From Thermocoleostomius sinensis A174 (GTDB taxonomy: Bacteria; Cyanobacteriota; Cyanobacteriia; Elainellales; Elainellaceae), in contig NZ_CP113797.1 in NCBI RefSeq assembly GCF_026802175.1, forward strand, positions 2,519,026 to 2,583,025: a stretch of 64,000 bases of DNA, read 5' to 3'. This document shows, piece after piece, positions 16,921-26,656 of the stretch. Positions within the stretch are counted from its first letter, which is position 1, and each line of letters starts with the position of its first letter. The translations under genes were made by a program, and so were the position numbers. Below the pieces are notes generated by a model. The model was not told the DNA's origin. It worked only from the letters and a program-made list of their open reading frames with translations, and did no database searches.

Positions 16921-17703
16921 TGTCTTCAGAGAAACAATATCCAAAGCAATCTTTTAGAAACAAAATGAGTCTTATTCGTCTTTCATCTGGTCTTATTTAA
17001 GTCTTAAATGTTTTTATGAGTCTATTAATAAAATTATGAGTCTTACCTTTGTCTCATAAAAGTCTCAATTTGCTTATTTATAGACTTAAATTAATTTAAT
17101 GAGTCTCATTTGATTAAGGGAAACTAGCTGAGAGTTGTGCACTCGATGTCTGAATTTTCCAAATTTGAGGCTTCAAGCCAATTCCTCTGAAGTTTGGCAG
17201 GCTAGAAGCAAAAAGTTGGATCGTGAGGGCAGCTTGGAGAGGTGGATTATCCTGAAAAGGTAGGGAATGTGCTAGAGGATTTGATTGCAGGCAACCTAGG
17301 AGAAGGGCGATCGATTGCTCCTTACTAAGTCCTTTTACTTAAATATTGACTTAAGTTGAAGCGAAAAATTTAGTCCAAATCTAGTCCTAATTTGACTAAG
17401 CTCTGCTTGAAATTCGCCCAGAGCAAAGATTTCAAAAATCTGGTTATTTGCGTGTACCGCAACGGGTCAATTGTCATTGAAAAACGCAGGGGCGCTCCAA
17501 AGCACTCGTTGGCTAGCCAAATTAAGCTTTCACAGTATTGGCTAGATGGCATCAAGGGAGGTTTAGTTAGACCATGTTGCACACATCGGCAATCATCGAT
17601 TCGCCGTTAAGCTATTAAGCCAGCATGAACCAGGTCCGAGTCAATTGAGACTCAAACTCTCCTATATAGACTCAAAAAATACAAATAAGTCTAGACTAAG
17701 ACA
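16921..17703. mobile_element. Possible internally deleted transposon with oppositely oriented GTCT motif clusters
   Basis: The 930-bp gap between the antiporter and crtW holds no convincing gene. At the left, GTCT occurs at 16922, 16969, 16978, 16990, 17001, 17020, 17040, 17051, 17062 and 17103, plus one reversed copy at 17082. From 16969 on, spacings are close to 10-11 or 20-21 bp. At the right, reversed copies (AGAC) lie at 17648, 17668, 17693 and 17699. The outermost motifs are TGTCTT (16921-16926) and AAGACA (17698-17703), inverted TG..CA ends. Multiple transposase-binding sites facing inward are typical of Tn7-like elements. I see no target-site duplication and no transposase. The interior has only short frames (GEVDYPEKVGNVLEDLIAG to stop 17328; 17392-17610). 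Confidence 0.35.
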
Positions 17704-17747
17704 ACCCATTCGCACTCCCAAGATCACTTCATTGCCTGCTTCATTGC

Positions 17748-18644
17748 CTAACAATGCTGCCCATCATTTCCTTGGTGGTTTTTCTGTGTGTTGAAGCATT
17801 TTGCCCGATGAACAGATGGCAACAACCACCAAGGAACATGAGGATACTCATGGTGCTCCTGATGGTAGCCAAAGTGATAGCAAGTAAGAAACGACCAAAG
17901 GATAGGCCACGCAGTAGTTTGAGCGTGATGAGAGTTAGAATAACCACCCGCTGGTCGCCGATGTGGTAGGAAAGTACCAAAGAAAAATAATTGAATGGAA
18001 CTGAGAACAGAAGGAATAGCCCAAAATAACATCACACTGCTATAGGAAGTATGCAGAAGATAACAAGCGATCTGAAACAGAACCACCAGCCCCAGTAATC
18101 GACGCCAACTCCAATACTGAATCATGAAATGAACATACCAACGCAACGGGTTGTCATGCTCTCCATCATGAAAGTCTGGATCACGAGGGCTGGCTGGATG
18201 ACGATGATGCAGCCAATGCTTTCTGAGAAGACTTTGATAGGAGAATAGCCCATAACAGAGCACAGCCACCCTACCGATCGCATGATTAATCATAGGCTGT
18301 TCAGGATAGACCGAACCATGCATAGCATCATGGGCCGTGATGAAAAGCCCCGTCCACAAAAATGTTTGCCAGAACACCGCCAACACCTTAAACCACAGAG
18401 ACATCTCAGCGATCGGCAACGACAGAAGCAACCCTAAACTTACCGCCCATACACCAAGGATCAGCATAGCCACTACCAACCCAAACCCCTGTACCGGTTG
18501 ACCAACTGCTCTTCCAAAACGGGCAGCAAAGTCTATCGGCAGACTTTCCACAGGCGAGAGAATCTGTGTCTCAACCAAACTTGTTTCAACCAAAATGTGC
18601 TCCTTTGGCAACCAAACTCCAGCCATACATGCAAACCTTCTCAA
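17748..18644 (-). CDS. crtW: Beta-carotene ketolase CrtW (diiron desaturase-like)
   Basis: A 298-residue integral-membrane fatty-acid-desaturase-superfamily protein. The CrtW-type histidine clusters are all present: HDAMHG (105-110), KHWLHHRHPASPRDPDFH (142-159) and GYHQEHHEYPHVPWWLLP (259-276). The DPDFH and EHHEYPxVPWW strings are characteristic of CrtW, which puts a 4-keto group on beta-carotene rings, giving echinenone and canthaxanthin. Four hydrophobic stretches fit the family. ATG 18644 and the ATG six codons in are both possible starts; the first 40 residues are poorly conserved. The C-terminal tail reaches the edge of the possible mobile element at 17703. It is a single-gene unit. 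Confidence 0.9.
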   Translation of the reverse strand: MRRFACMAGVWLPKEHILVETSLVETQILSPVESLPIDFAARFGRAVGQPVQGFGLVVAMLILGVWAVSLGLLLSLPIAEMSLWFKVLAVFWQTFLWTGLFITAHDAMHGSVYPEQPMINHAIGRVAVLCYGLFSYQSLLRKHWLHHRHPASPRDPDFHDGEHDNPLRWYVHFMIQYWSWRRLLGLVVLFQIACYLLHTSYSSVMLFWAIPSVLSSIQLFFFGTFLPHRRPAGGYSNSHHAQTTAWPILWSFLTCYHFGYHQEHHEYPHVPWWLLPSVHRAKCFNTQKNHQGNDGQHC

Positions 18645-19397
18645 GCCGCTTTGTCCCGTCCACTATTCAGCCATTTACAGACAAAAGCCAACAAAGCACC
18701 AGATTTCATCCAGTGACCGATCGCCTGATAGCGAGGCTTATCTTTATGATTTTTATCGTTTTATGAATTTATGTTAACAAACAAATGAAAAAGCCTTCGT
18801 CTATCTCTGGAATCAAAAAACCGCTCGCTGAATCGAGTTCAAGGAATTTAGTTTAAGGACGGCCCAAAAACCGCCCCTACAAATCAGCCAGAAATAGAAT
18901 CAACCAGAAATGGGCTTGATCTAAAAAAACTACCGCTGGACGCAGTAAAATCACCATTTCAGGGAAATCTCACACTTTCACTTACTAGATTGCACATGTA
19001 CTGAACAATCGAATGGCGGCTGTAACTTGCCTTCGAAAAGCCAGGGTCAAACGCTGAGAGATTAGTGGTAAGATGCAATCGCTAAGATGATGTTTTGTCA
19101 AATATAAACGGAAGCAACTTTAAAAAATGTATGAAAGCAATTGTGTACATAAAATATGGCTCATCGGATATTTTGAAATTGAAGGAAGTTGAAAAATCCA
19201 CTCCCAAACAAAAGTAATGAAATTTCGATTAAGATATGCGTTAAGATACAGGTCACTATGGTGACATTAACAACTGGAGATTGCAACGTTATTGATATCA
19301 TCAAACGAATAATTTACTAACTTATCAGCAACGACAAAAGTAATTGAATAATGGCTTTGTTAAGGATGTTATAAAGATAAAATTATTGGGTACAATG
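18645..19397. other. AT-rich intergenic region
   Basis: About 750 bp between the crtW start and the end of the ABC ATPase gene. The crtW promoter should lie near 18650-18780. A small inverted motif GGACGGCCCAAAAACCGCCCC (18858-18879, given here in part) resembles common cyanobacterial dispersed repeats. No gene is seen. Confidence 0.4.
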
Positions 19398-20300
19398 TTA
19401 TCTAAACCGATCGCCCTGCGTTACCTCCACATAGATATGTTCTAGACGCACAGGTTGCCGCGCAATGGAATCTAGCGGAATACCGTCAAAGTAGGCAATG
19501 ATATCTTTAAACTCCAGCACCTCTGGAAGCCAAAACGCTAAATCACTACCGTAGTAGCGATGCGGAAGACCAAGAGACCGGGCCCGATCGATCGCCTGTT
19601 GAGGCGCTGGCGTTTGCATCGTCAGAATTTCGGCCGCTGCAATTTGCTGTCGCAGGTCTGCCAACGTTCCTTCAGCCGCAATCTGTCCTTGTTTCAAAAT
19701 GCCAATCCGTTTACACAGCCGCTCTGCCTCGTCGAGTAAATGCGTAGTTAACAGCACCGTCATGCCCTGGTGTTGGAGTTGACGAATCAAGTCCCAAATT
19801 TCGTAACGGGCTTCAATATCTAATCCAGTAGTAGGTTCATCCAACACCACAAGTTTGGGTTGATGAATCAGGGCAATGGCCATACTCAATCGTCGCTGCA
19901 TTCCCCCGCTGAGCGTTTCTGCTGGGCTGTGGGCCCGATCGGACAATCCCACATCGCTCAAACACCGCTGCACCCGTTCCTGCCGATCGATCTTCGAGAG
20001 TCCGTAAATACGAGCAAAAAAATCCAGATTTTCAGCACAGGTGAGGCTGCGGTAGATGAGATTTTCTTGCGGAGCCACCCCAATCCAGCGTTTCGTTGCT
20101 TCCGAAACCGGCCAACCGTTAATTTCGATCGTGCCACCATCAGCTTTCAGGAGATTGCACAAAATGTTGATCGTTGTGGTTTTTCCCGCTCCGTTCGGCC
20201 CCAATAGCCCATAGATTTCACCGGGCGGAATCTGCAAACTCAGCCCTTGCAGCACCGATCGCGACCCATAGGATTTTTGCAGTCCATTAATCTTCAGCAC
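19398..20300 (-). CDS. ABC-2 type transporter, ATP-binding protein
   Basis: I choose GTG 20300 (300 residues, VLKINGLQKSYG..), because the longer frame to 20390 overlaps the permease gene and adds unrelated residues. The domain has Walker A LLGPNGAGKTTTI, Q-loop APQENL, signature LSGGMQRRLS, Walker B LVVLDEPTTGLD and switch His LLTTHLLDEAE. It is of the CcmA/NatA/DrrA group, with a C-terminal extension of about 80 residues. The permease gene ends 19 bp upstream, so the two make one exporter. The substrate is unknown. Confidence 0.9.
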   Translation of the reverse strand: MLKINGLQKSYGSRSVLQGLSLQIPPGEIYGLLGPNGAGKTTTINILCNLLKADGGTIEINGWPVSEATKRWIGVAPQENLIYRSLTCAENLDFFARIYGLSKIDRQERVQRCLSDVGLSDRAHSPAETLSGGMQRRLSMAIALIHQPKLVVLDEPTTGLDIEARYEIWDLIRQLQHQGMTVLLTTHLLDEAERLCKRIGILKQGQIAAEGTLADLRQQIAAAEILTMQTPAPQQAIDRARSLGLPHRYYGSDLAFWLPEVLEFKDIIAYFDGIPLDSIARQPVRLEHIYVEVTQGDRFR

Positions 20301-20319
20301 TCTGCGCCAGTCTCCTAAT

Positions 20320-21108
20320 TTACAATCTCCTTTCCACTTGCAGCATCCGATAGTAAGACCACCAGCCACCAGCCACCATGAACCCCGCAAACCCCACTAA
20401 AAACCAAAAATGCTCGGCAACATCTGCCAAGGCTTCCCCATTTGCTGCCACTCCCAATAAAGCCTCATTCATGTGATAAATGGGGTTGAATTGTGCCAGT
20501 TGCAGCAAATTATCAGGAAACAGTGACGCTGGCAAAAACGCCCCTCCCAGAATCAGCAACGGTACGCCAAACGCCGCCACCAGTGCATTCACATCTTCAG
20601 TGCGCCGCGCAAATTGCGTTCCTAAAATGAAGCCAACCCCCACATAGGCCAGAATGCTGAGCAAAATAATCAGTCCACTCAGCCACCAACCAGAGAACTC
20701 GGCTCCTTGCCCAACAGCGATCGTGCCCACCAGCAGCGTTTGCCCCAACCCAATTGCACTGTGCGCCAAAAAAATCCCCAAAAAGTACGACACCCCACTT
20801 AACGGTGAAATAAATAACCGCTTGAGAGTATGCTGTTCCCGTTCAGAAACGACAGTGGACACGCTACCACCCAAACAACTGAAGAATAACGCAGCACCCA
20901 CTAATGTTGCCGGAGTTGCTTGCTCAAACGCAGTTGCCGTGTCTAAATTAGCTCGCTCGGCCAGAATCAGCCCATTCAGCAGCAATATCAGCACCGGAAA
21001 AATGCCCCAAAAGATCAGGCTGCGGCGACGGCGTCCCAACTCGATTAGAATGCGCCGGGCAACCGCCAACGTTTCACGCCAATATTTCATCAAGGTCAGC
21101 TTCTCCAT
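20320..21108 (-). CDS. ABC-2 type transporter, permease
   Basis: 262 residues with about six membrane helices: FWGIFPVLILLLNGLIL, ATLVGAALFFSCLGGSVSTV, SYFLGIFLAHSAIGLGQTLL, WWLSGLIILLSILAYVGVGF, ALVAAFGVPLLILGGAFLPA and the C-terminal FWFLVGFAGFMVAGG. The EREQHTLKRLFISPLS segment is the usual ABC-2 cytoplasmic motif, and FNPIYHMNEAL is typical near the end. It is the first gene of a two-gene operon with the ATPase. It may export a drug, lipid or polysaccharide; sequence does not tell which. Confidence 0.88.
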   Translation of the reverse strand: MEKLTLMKYWRETLAVARRILIELGRRRRSLIFWGIFPVLILLLNGLILAERANLDTATAFEQATPATLVGAALFFSCLGGSVSTVVSEREQHTLKRLFISPLSGVSYFLGIFLAHSAIGLGQTLLVGTIAVGQGAEFSGWWLSGLIILLSILAYVGVGFILGTQFARRTEDVNALVAAFGVPLLILGGAFLPASLFPDNLLQLAQFNPIYHMNEALLGVAANGEALADVAEHFWFLVGFAGFMVAGGWWSYYRMLQVERRL

Positions 21109-21394
21109 GCAGCAACCATGTCACAACTTGACTCAACCGTCATTCAATCCATCATACGTGGCAGGGCATAGCAGAGCTAGCCTAGAAAGCTGCATTGAGA
21201 TTAGGAAACATCCTGAAAGGTTTTGGGTCTAACCTCTTGTCTGAACACCCTGACCTGTTCAATCAGGGAGTGTAGAAGATGACAAGGACGGTATAATCGC
21301 AGCCGATCGCCCCATTCCTAAAAAATTACAAAATATTTTCGGTCTCGTAGGATTTTCGGCATACCGTCAGGATGGAACCGCAACCGACGAATAC

Positions 21395-23338
21395 ATGACT
21401 TTGTTACTGAGTTCTCTTCCGCATATTTCCCGCCGCGCAGCCCTGAAGTTAATGGGAATTGGCGCAGGCGTTGGATTTTTAAGCTACTCTCGGCTGGCCA
21501 AGCCCCAGCCCGCCGTTTTTAATCAAGATGTCTTATCCTTACCCAGAGCGTTGAGCCAATCGCGCCAAGTAGCCGTTGTGGGAGGGGGGTTGGCTGGGTT
21601 GGCCACCGCCTACGAGCTAAGCCAGCGTGGGTTTCAAGTGACGCTGCTAGAACGATCGCCGCAGCTAGGCGGCAAAATTGCCAGTTGGCCAATTCAGGTT
21701 GGAGATGAGTCGTTTCGCATGGAGCACGGCTTTCACGGCTTCTTCCCGCAGTACTACAACCTATGGGGATTGGTGGATGAACTAGATATTCAGGCTAATT
21801 TTTTATCGCTAGATTTTTACTCAGTCGTGTATCGCGGCGATCGCTATCGTCCAGAAGTATTTCGACCTAGTCATTCTGCTTTCCCCTGGAATATCGTTGA
21901 TTTAGCCGTTTCGTCGGGCAACCGGTTGAAATGGGGATTGAACCTCATCAATCAAGGACACTGGCAAGTCTTTCGCGAAATTACAGGCTTCCATCCCCGT
22001 AGAAGCTATGATCGGCTCGATCAAATCTCGGTCGCAGACTGGGTGCAGCACGATTTTCCCAAAGGGCTATACGATTTGTACTTCTTGCCCTTTGCCAAAT
22101 CCAGCCTGAATGCACCCGACGTACTGAGTGCGGCCGAACTGATGCAGTTTTTCCACTTCTACTTTTTTGGCAACCCAGAAGGACTAGCATTCCGCGGTAC
22201 GCGCCAAGATATGGGTACCAGCTTAGTTGCGCCGATCGCCCAATCCATCCTCAACAACGGCGGGCGAATTCTCACAGATACGACCATTCGCGATCTGCGC
22301 TGGCAGGACGGACAAATTGCATCCCTAACCTACGATCGAGGCACTCAACCAGCCGTTCCCTTTTGGACAACCGTCAGTCCCGTCCTTAATCAAGAGAACC
22401 ACCCAGTGCGCTATTACGGAGCCGGAGACGAAGTCTATGCCGTGCGCGAAGATCGCCAAGAAGCCCTGTCGCTGACCTGTACGCATCAAGGCTGTACAGT
22501 GCAACCTCAAGCAGACGGCTCGTTTCATTGTCCGTGTCATGGAGCCGTGTTTGATGCCGATGGACGAGTGCAGCGCGGTCCAGCCAAACGAGATTTAGCA
22601 CGGTTCCGTATAGCTCAACACCAAGCCGATCGCCTGCAACTAGTCGCGGCGGTACCTGAGACTACAGTTCGCGAAACTCTCCAAGCCGATTACTATGTCT
22701 TTGCCACTGATGTTCCCGGCTTACAGCAAATCTTTAGCCGCGCCACCGGAGACGTACAGCCCGACGTGCAGCAGCAGGTCGCCAATCTTACCGTTGCCGA
22801 TCCGTTTGCTGTTGCTCGCTTCTGGTTCGATCGCGACTTTCCTTGGCAAAACAGCAATTTTACCTCCTTGTCTGGCTACCGTCTCACCGACAGCATCACC
22901 CTCTATCACCGCATTCAGGATGATTACATCGCTTGGGCCGAACGAACCGGCGGCAGCGTGGTAGAACTCCATGCCTATTGCTACAAGGAAAAAGAGTTCC
23001 CCACCCAAGCATCCTTGCTACAAACCTTTGAACAGGAATTATACGAAGTTGTCCCCGAACTGCGAGGAGCCACTGTCCTACATCGAGAACTGGTAAATCA
23101 GAAAAACTTTTCGGGTTATCCACCAGGTAGCTATGCCGATCGCCCAGAGACAAATACTCCAGTTGCCAACCTGTTGTTCGCCGGAGACTGGGTGAAAATG
23201 CCCTTTCCCTGTGGGTTGATGGAACGCGCCATCAGCAGCGGATTGTTGGCTGCAAATGTCATTTTAGAGCGAGAAGGATTGCAGCGCCGTACGCTTTATA
23301 CAGTGAAGCCGCAAGGAGTACTGTCGATTTTTACTTAA
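21395..23338 (+). CDS. CruE/CrtU-like carotene desaturase/methyltransferase with Rieske domain
   Basis: 647 residues. A Tat-like signal (SRRAALKLMGIGAGVGF) precedes an FAD-binding amine-oxidase/phytoene-desaturase fold with VAVVGGGLAGLATAYELSQR (residues 59-78). A Rieske [2Fe-2S] domain is inserted around residues 330-410, with ligands Cys362, His364, Cys379 and His382 (CTHQGC, CPCH). The C-terminal FAD motif is LLFAGDWVKMPFPCGLMERA. This ending and the inserted Rieske domain resemble CrtU/CruE enzymes, which turn beta rings into aromatic rings for isorenieratene or synechoxanthin. crtW lies 2.7 kb away. The exact substrate is inferred; another carotenoid oxidoreductase is possible. Confidence 0.65.
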   Translation: MTLLLSSLPHISRRAALKLMGIGAGVGFLSYSRLAKPQPAVFNQDVLSLPRALSQSRQVAVVGGGLAGLATAYELSQRGFQVTLLERSPQLGGKIASWPIQVGDESFRMEHGFHGFFPQYYNLWGLVDELDIQANFLSLDFYSVVYRGDRYRPEVFRPSHSAFPWNIVDLAVSSGNRLKWGLNLINQGHWQVFREITGFHPRRSYDRLDQISVADWVQHDFPKGLYDLYFLPFAKSSLNAPDVLSAAELMQFFHFYFFGNPEGLAFRGTRQDMGTSLVAPIAQSILNNGGRILTDTTIRDLRWQDGQIASLTYDRGTQPAVPFWTTVSPVLNQENHPVRYYGAGDEVYAVREDRQEALSLTCTHQGCTVQPQADGSFHCPCHGAVFDADGRVQRGPAKRDLARFRIAQHQADRLQLVAAVPETTVRETLQADYYVFATDVPGLQQIFSRATGDVQPDVQQQVANLTVADPFAVARFWFDRDFPWQNSNFTSLSGYRLTDSITLYHRIQDDYIAWAERTGGSVVELHAYCYKEKEFPTQASLLQTFEQELYEVVPELRGATVLHRELVNQKNFSGYPPGSYADRPETNTPVANLLFAGDWVKMPFPCGLMERAISSGLLAANVILEREGLQRRTLYTVKPQGVLSIFT

Positions 23339-23416
23339 GGGAGGAATGGGTAAAAGGTGATGGGTATTGGCTAATCGGCAGAAAGAGAACCAATGACCGA
23401 TGACCCATTACCTCCT
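23339..23416. terminator. Inverted repeat between convergent genes
   Basis: GGAGGAATGGGT near 23341 pairs with ACCCATTACCTCC near 23403-23415 (one bulge), and ATTGG pairs with CCAAT inside. It lies between the convergent CruE-like gene and argC and could stop transcription from both sides. Confidence 0.4.
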
Positions 23417-24473
23417 ATGGATAAAATCCCAACTGTGGTAATCCCAACGTTTCGTCCCAGCCCATCATAATATTGAGGCACTGAATCGCTTGGCTGGCTT
23501 GCCCTTTCATCAAATTGTCGATCGCCGACATAACAATCACCCGATCGGTGCGCGGATCAACTTCAATACCGATATAACAAAGGTTGGTTCCGGTAGCCCA
23601 TTTGGTTTGAGGATAAATGCCGCTCGGTAGAATCTTCACCCAAGGAGACGATCGATAAAAGGCTTGATAGATAGTGAGTAAATCATCCCGCACCAAGCCC
23701 GGATCGCGCAGTGTGGCATAAACCGTAGACAAAATGCCGCGCACCATTGGGATCAGGTGGGGCGTGAACTGCACCAAGACTTCGTGACCAGCTAAATCGC
23801 TGCAAATTTGTTCAATTTCAGGTGTGTGGCGATGGCGAGCCACGTTGTAGGCCCCAACCGATTGATCCGCTTCGGCCAGTAGCATATTAACCGCCGCCTT
23901 GCGTCCGCCGCCAGAAGTTCCAGTTTTGGAGTCAATCACCGCTGATTCCGGAATAATTAAGCCTTGTTTCAGCAGGGGCGACAGGGCTAATAAGCTAGCG
24001 GTGCAATGACACCCCGGACAGCCGACTAACTGAGCCGTCGCAATCCGATCGCGGTACAGTTCCGGCAACCCATACACGGCCGTTTCCGCGATCGCCTGAT
24101 CAGTGCGCCGCTTGCCATACCAAGCTTCGTAGGTTTCTAGGTTGCTGAATCGGTAGTCAGCTGAGAGATCGAGTACTTTGCAGCCTTTCTCTAGCAGACT
24201 CGGAGCCATATCGCAAGCCAGCCCATTCGGAAGCGACAAAAACACTGCCTGACAGCGATCGCCAATGACATTGAGATCGATCGCTTCAATCATTAAATCC
24301 GTGCGATTGGCCAAATGCGGATAAAGATCGGAAAATGGCTTTCCGGCACTGCTATCACCGCCCATATAGGCAAGATCAAGCTTGGGGTGGTCTTGCAAGA
24401 GGCGAACAAGCTGCACGCCTCCATAGCCTGACGCCCCTACAATTCCAACTGGCACGCGGTCTGAATCACCCAT
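23415..24473 (-). CDS. argC: N-acetyl-gamma-glutamyl-phosphate reductase
   Basis: 352 residues, cytoplasmic, third step of arginine synthesis: NADPH-dependent reduction of N-acetylglutamyl phosphate to the semialdehyde. The NADP-binding opening is [18 protein letters not shown] (residues 9-26). LSADYRF, the catalytic-Cys segment [14 protein letters not shown] (Cys155) and HRHTPEIEQ are present. Most family members read GCYPT around the active-site Cys; here it is GCHCT, an unusual pair of substitutions. The length and end ([20 protein letters not shown]) are normal. It is apparently a single gene, facing away from ribBA. Confidence 0.95.
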   Translation of the reverse strand: MGDSDRVPVGIVGASGYGGVQLVRLLQDHPKLDLAYMGGDSSAGKPFSDLYPHLANRTDLMIEAIDLNVIGDRCQAVFLSLPNGLACDMAPSLLEKGCKVLDLSADYRFSNLETYEAWYGKRRTDQAIAETAVYGLPELYRDRIATAQLVGCPGCHCTASLLALSPLLKQGLIIPESAVIDSKTGTSGGGRKAAVNMLLAEADQSVGAYNVARHRHTPEIEQICSDLAGHEVLVQFTPHLIPMVRGILSTVYATLRDPGLVRDDLLTIYQAFYRSSPWVKILPSGIYPQTKWATGTNLCYIGIEVDPRTDRVIVMSAIDNLMKGQASQAIQCLNIMMGWDETLGLPQLGFYP

Positions 24474-24713
24474 GATGCCTTATCACTCCAAGCTCGTAGA
24501 AATACAATAAGGGAACTTAGTTTGTTGCGTCCATAAAGTTGCATTGACTAAAGTGGTCTTTATCAAAGCTGCATTGTAATACTAAGATTTTGGTGGCAAA
24601 GGTAGCCTGTGTTGCCACTCCAAAACGAGTTGACCAGTTACCAATGTAACCAACCTAAACGAGATAGAATCAAGGCAAGGAGCTTTAAAAAAGTTCACAT
24701 TTCGTTAGGGAAA

Positions 24714-26456
24714 ATGTCCGTGGAACCGCTTCAACACGAGGATGGGCCCTCAGCCCAAAACTTGACCTTTAAGTTCGATTCGATCGCAGCGGCTTTAGAT
24801 GATTTAAAAGCTGGCAAGGCGATTGTCGTCGTCGATGATGAAAATCGCGAAAATGAAGGCGATGTCATCTGCGCAGCCCAATTCGCCACCCCCGATATGA
24901 TCAATTTCATGGCAGTAGAAGCGCGGGGATTAATTTGCTTGGCGATGACGGGCGATCGCTTAGATCAACTAGATTTGCCGCTGATGGTCAGTACGCGCAG
25001 CTATGAAGACAGCAATGAACAAACGGCCTTCACCGTCAGTATTGATGGAGCCTATCATCTCGGTGTAACGACAGGAATCTCGGCCGAAGATCGAGCTAGG
25101 ACCATTCAGTTAACCCTTAATCCCAACACCAAACCCAGCGATCTGCGGCGTCCTGGCCACATCTTTCCGCTGCGGGCCAAAGACGGCGGCGTTTTGAAAC
25201 GGGCCGGACACACCGAAGCTGGCGTTGACTTGGCGCGGTTAGCCGGATTATACCCAGCAGCGGTCATCTGCGAGATTCAAAATCCGGATGGCTCGATGGC
25301 GAGATTGCCAGAATTGATTACCTATGCCAAACATCATCAGCTTAAAATCATTAGCATTGCTGACTTAATTAGCTATCGGCTTCAGCATGAGCGGTTTATT
25401 CGCCGCGAGGCAGTGGCAGCCTTACCAACCCAGTTTGGTCACTTTCAGGTTTATGCCTACCGCAACCTATTGGATAATTCTGAACATTTGGCGATCGTCA
25501 AGGGCGATCCGGCTACTTTTAAGCACAAAACTGTGATGGTGCGGGTGCACTCCGAATGCTTGACTGGGGATGCTCTAGGCTCACTGCGATGTGATTGTCG
25601 AATGCAGCTTCAAGCCGCCTTGAAAATGATTGAAAATGCGGGAGAAGGGGTGGTGGTGTATCTGCGACAAGAAGGGCGGGGTATCGGGCTAGTGAACAAG
25701 CTTAAGGCCTATTCGCTGCAAGATATGGGGCTAGATACGGTAGAAGCAAACGAACGCTTGGGCTTTCCGGCCGATCAACGCAACTATGGCATGGGGGCCC
25801 AGATTCTGAAAGATGTAGGCGTAGAAAAATTCTGCCTCATTACCAATAATCCGCGTAAGATTGCCGGACTAAAGGGGTATGGGCTAGAAATGGTCGATCG
25901 CGTACCGTTGCTGATTGAGGCCACCTCTTATAACGTCAATTATCTGGCTGCCAAAGCCGAAAAACTGGGACACTTGCTGCTGCGTACCTATCTTGTCACC
26001 GTCGCCATTCAATGGAACGATCACCCGCCTTTGTCTGAACGGTATGAGCGGCTAGAAAAAATCCGACATCTGGCCAAACGCCATGACTTACTGCTGCAAG
26101 AAGAAGCTCGATTACTAGCGTTGGCACTATTTGGAGAATCATCACTGGTGTTTCACTTAGGATTCGACCAACCGGATGTGGCTCCGCTCAATTGGTACAA
26201 TCAATGCAATCATCCCTATCTACAGGCGATCGGTGAGATCTTGGATACCCTGTCTGATTGGTCGGCGGTGCAGCAACTAGAGTTTCTGGTTTCAAGTGGC
26301 AGCGATCCCTTCACGAATTTGCAAGTGCAACTCGATCGCCAAATTTTTCACCTCGATCAACCCGCCCAAGCCGATACGGTCAAACCGTCCCAACTGTGTG
26401 AATCTCTAGAAACACAGCGAATCTACGTGTTTTCTAGCCACACCATGAATGATTAG
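24714..26456 (+). CDS. ribBA: Bifunctional riboflavin synthesis protein RibBA
   Basis: 580 residues from ATG 24714, the start that matches the family; an upstream in-frame ATG at 24609 only adds unrelated residues. The N-terminal DHBP synthase (about 20-225) has [10 protein letters not shown] (41-50) and [10 protein letters not shown] (163-172). GTP cyclohydrolase II (about 235-430) has zinc ligands Cys282, Cys293 and Cys295 in [15 protein letters not shown], plus RQEGRGIGL and TNNPRK. A C-terminal extension of about 150 residues, common in cyanobacteria, has no known role. Together the two activities make the two precursors of riboflavin. I see no FMN riboswitch upstream. Confidence 0.95.
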   Translation: MSVEPLQHEDGPSAQNLTFKFDSIAAALDDLKAGKAIVVVDDENRENEGDVICAAQFATPDMINFMAVEARGLICLAMTGDRLDQLDLPLMVSTRSYEDSNEQTAFTVSIDGAYHLGVTTGISAEDRARTIQLTLNPNTKPSDLRRPGHIFPLRAKDGGVLKRAGHTEAGVDLARLAGLYPAAVICEIQNPDGSMARLPELITYAKHHQLKIISIADLISYRLQHERFIRREAVAALPTQFGHFQVYAYRNLLDNSEHLAIVKGDPATFKHKTVMVRVHSECLTGDALGSLRCDCRMQLQAALKMIENAGEGVVVYLRQEGRGIGLVNKLKAYSLQDMGLDTVEANERLGFPADQRNYGMGAQILKDVGVEKFCLITNNPRKIAGLKGYGLEMVDRVPLLIEATSYNVNYLAAKAEKLGHLLLRTYLVTVAIQWNDHPPLSERYERLEKIRHLAKRHDLLLQEEARLLALALFGESSLVFHLGFDQPDVAPLNWYNQCNHPYLQAIGEILDTLSDWSAVQQLEFLVSSGSDPFTNLQVQLDRQIFHLDQPAQADTVKPSQLCESLETQRIYVFSSHTMND

Positions 26457-26656
26457 GATAATGATTAGGATGGCGATGCGGTTAAGATGCGGCTAAATAA
26501 CAAACTTACCGTCTGAAAGACAACCATCACCCCATCTCTAGGAATGAGAGCTTCACAAAAAACCATATTCGGTGAGGGGTCACAGACCCGTGCCGAACCA
26601 GAAAGCGCTGACGTATCCTCGGATAGCCAATATGTGAAAGTTGTAAAACGAAGGGT

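Noticed and set aside
17392-17610. 72-codon frame inside the possible mobile element
   Set aside because: No recognised family, and no ribosome binding site; mentioned only as content of the element.
24474-24713. FMN riboswitch before ribBA
   Set aside because: The conserved FMN-box segments are not present.
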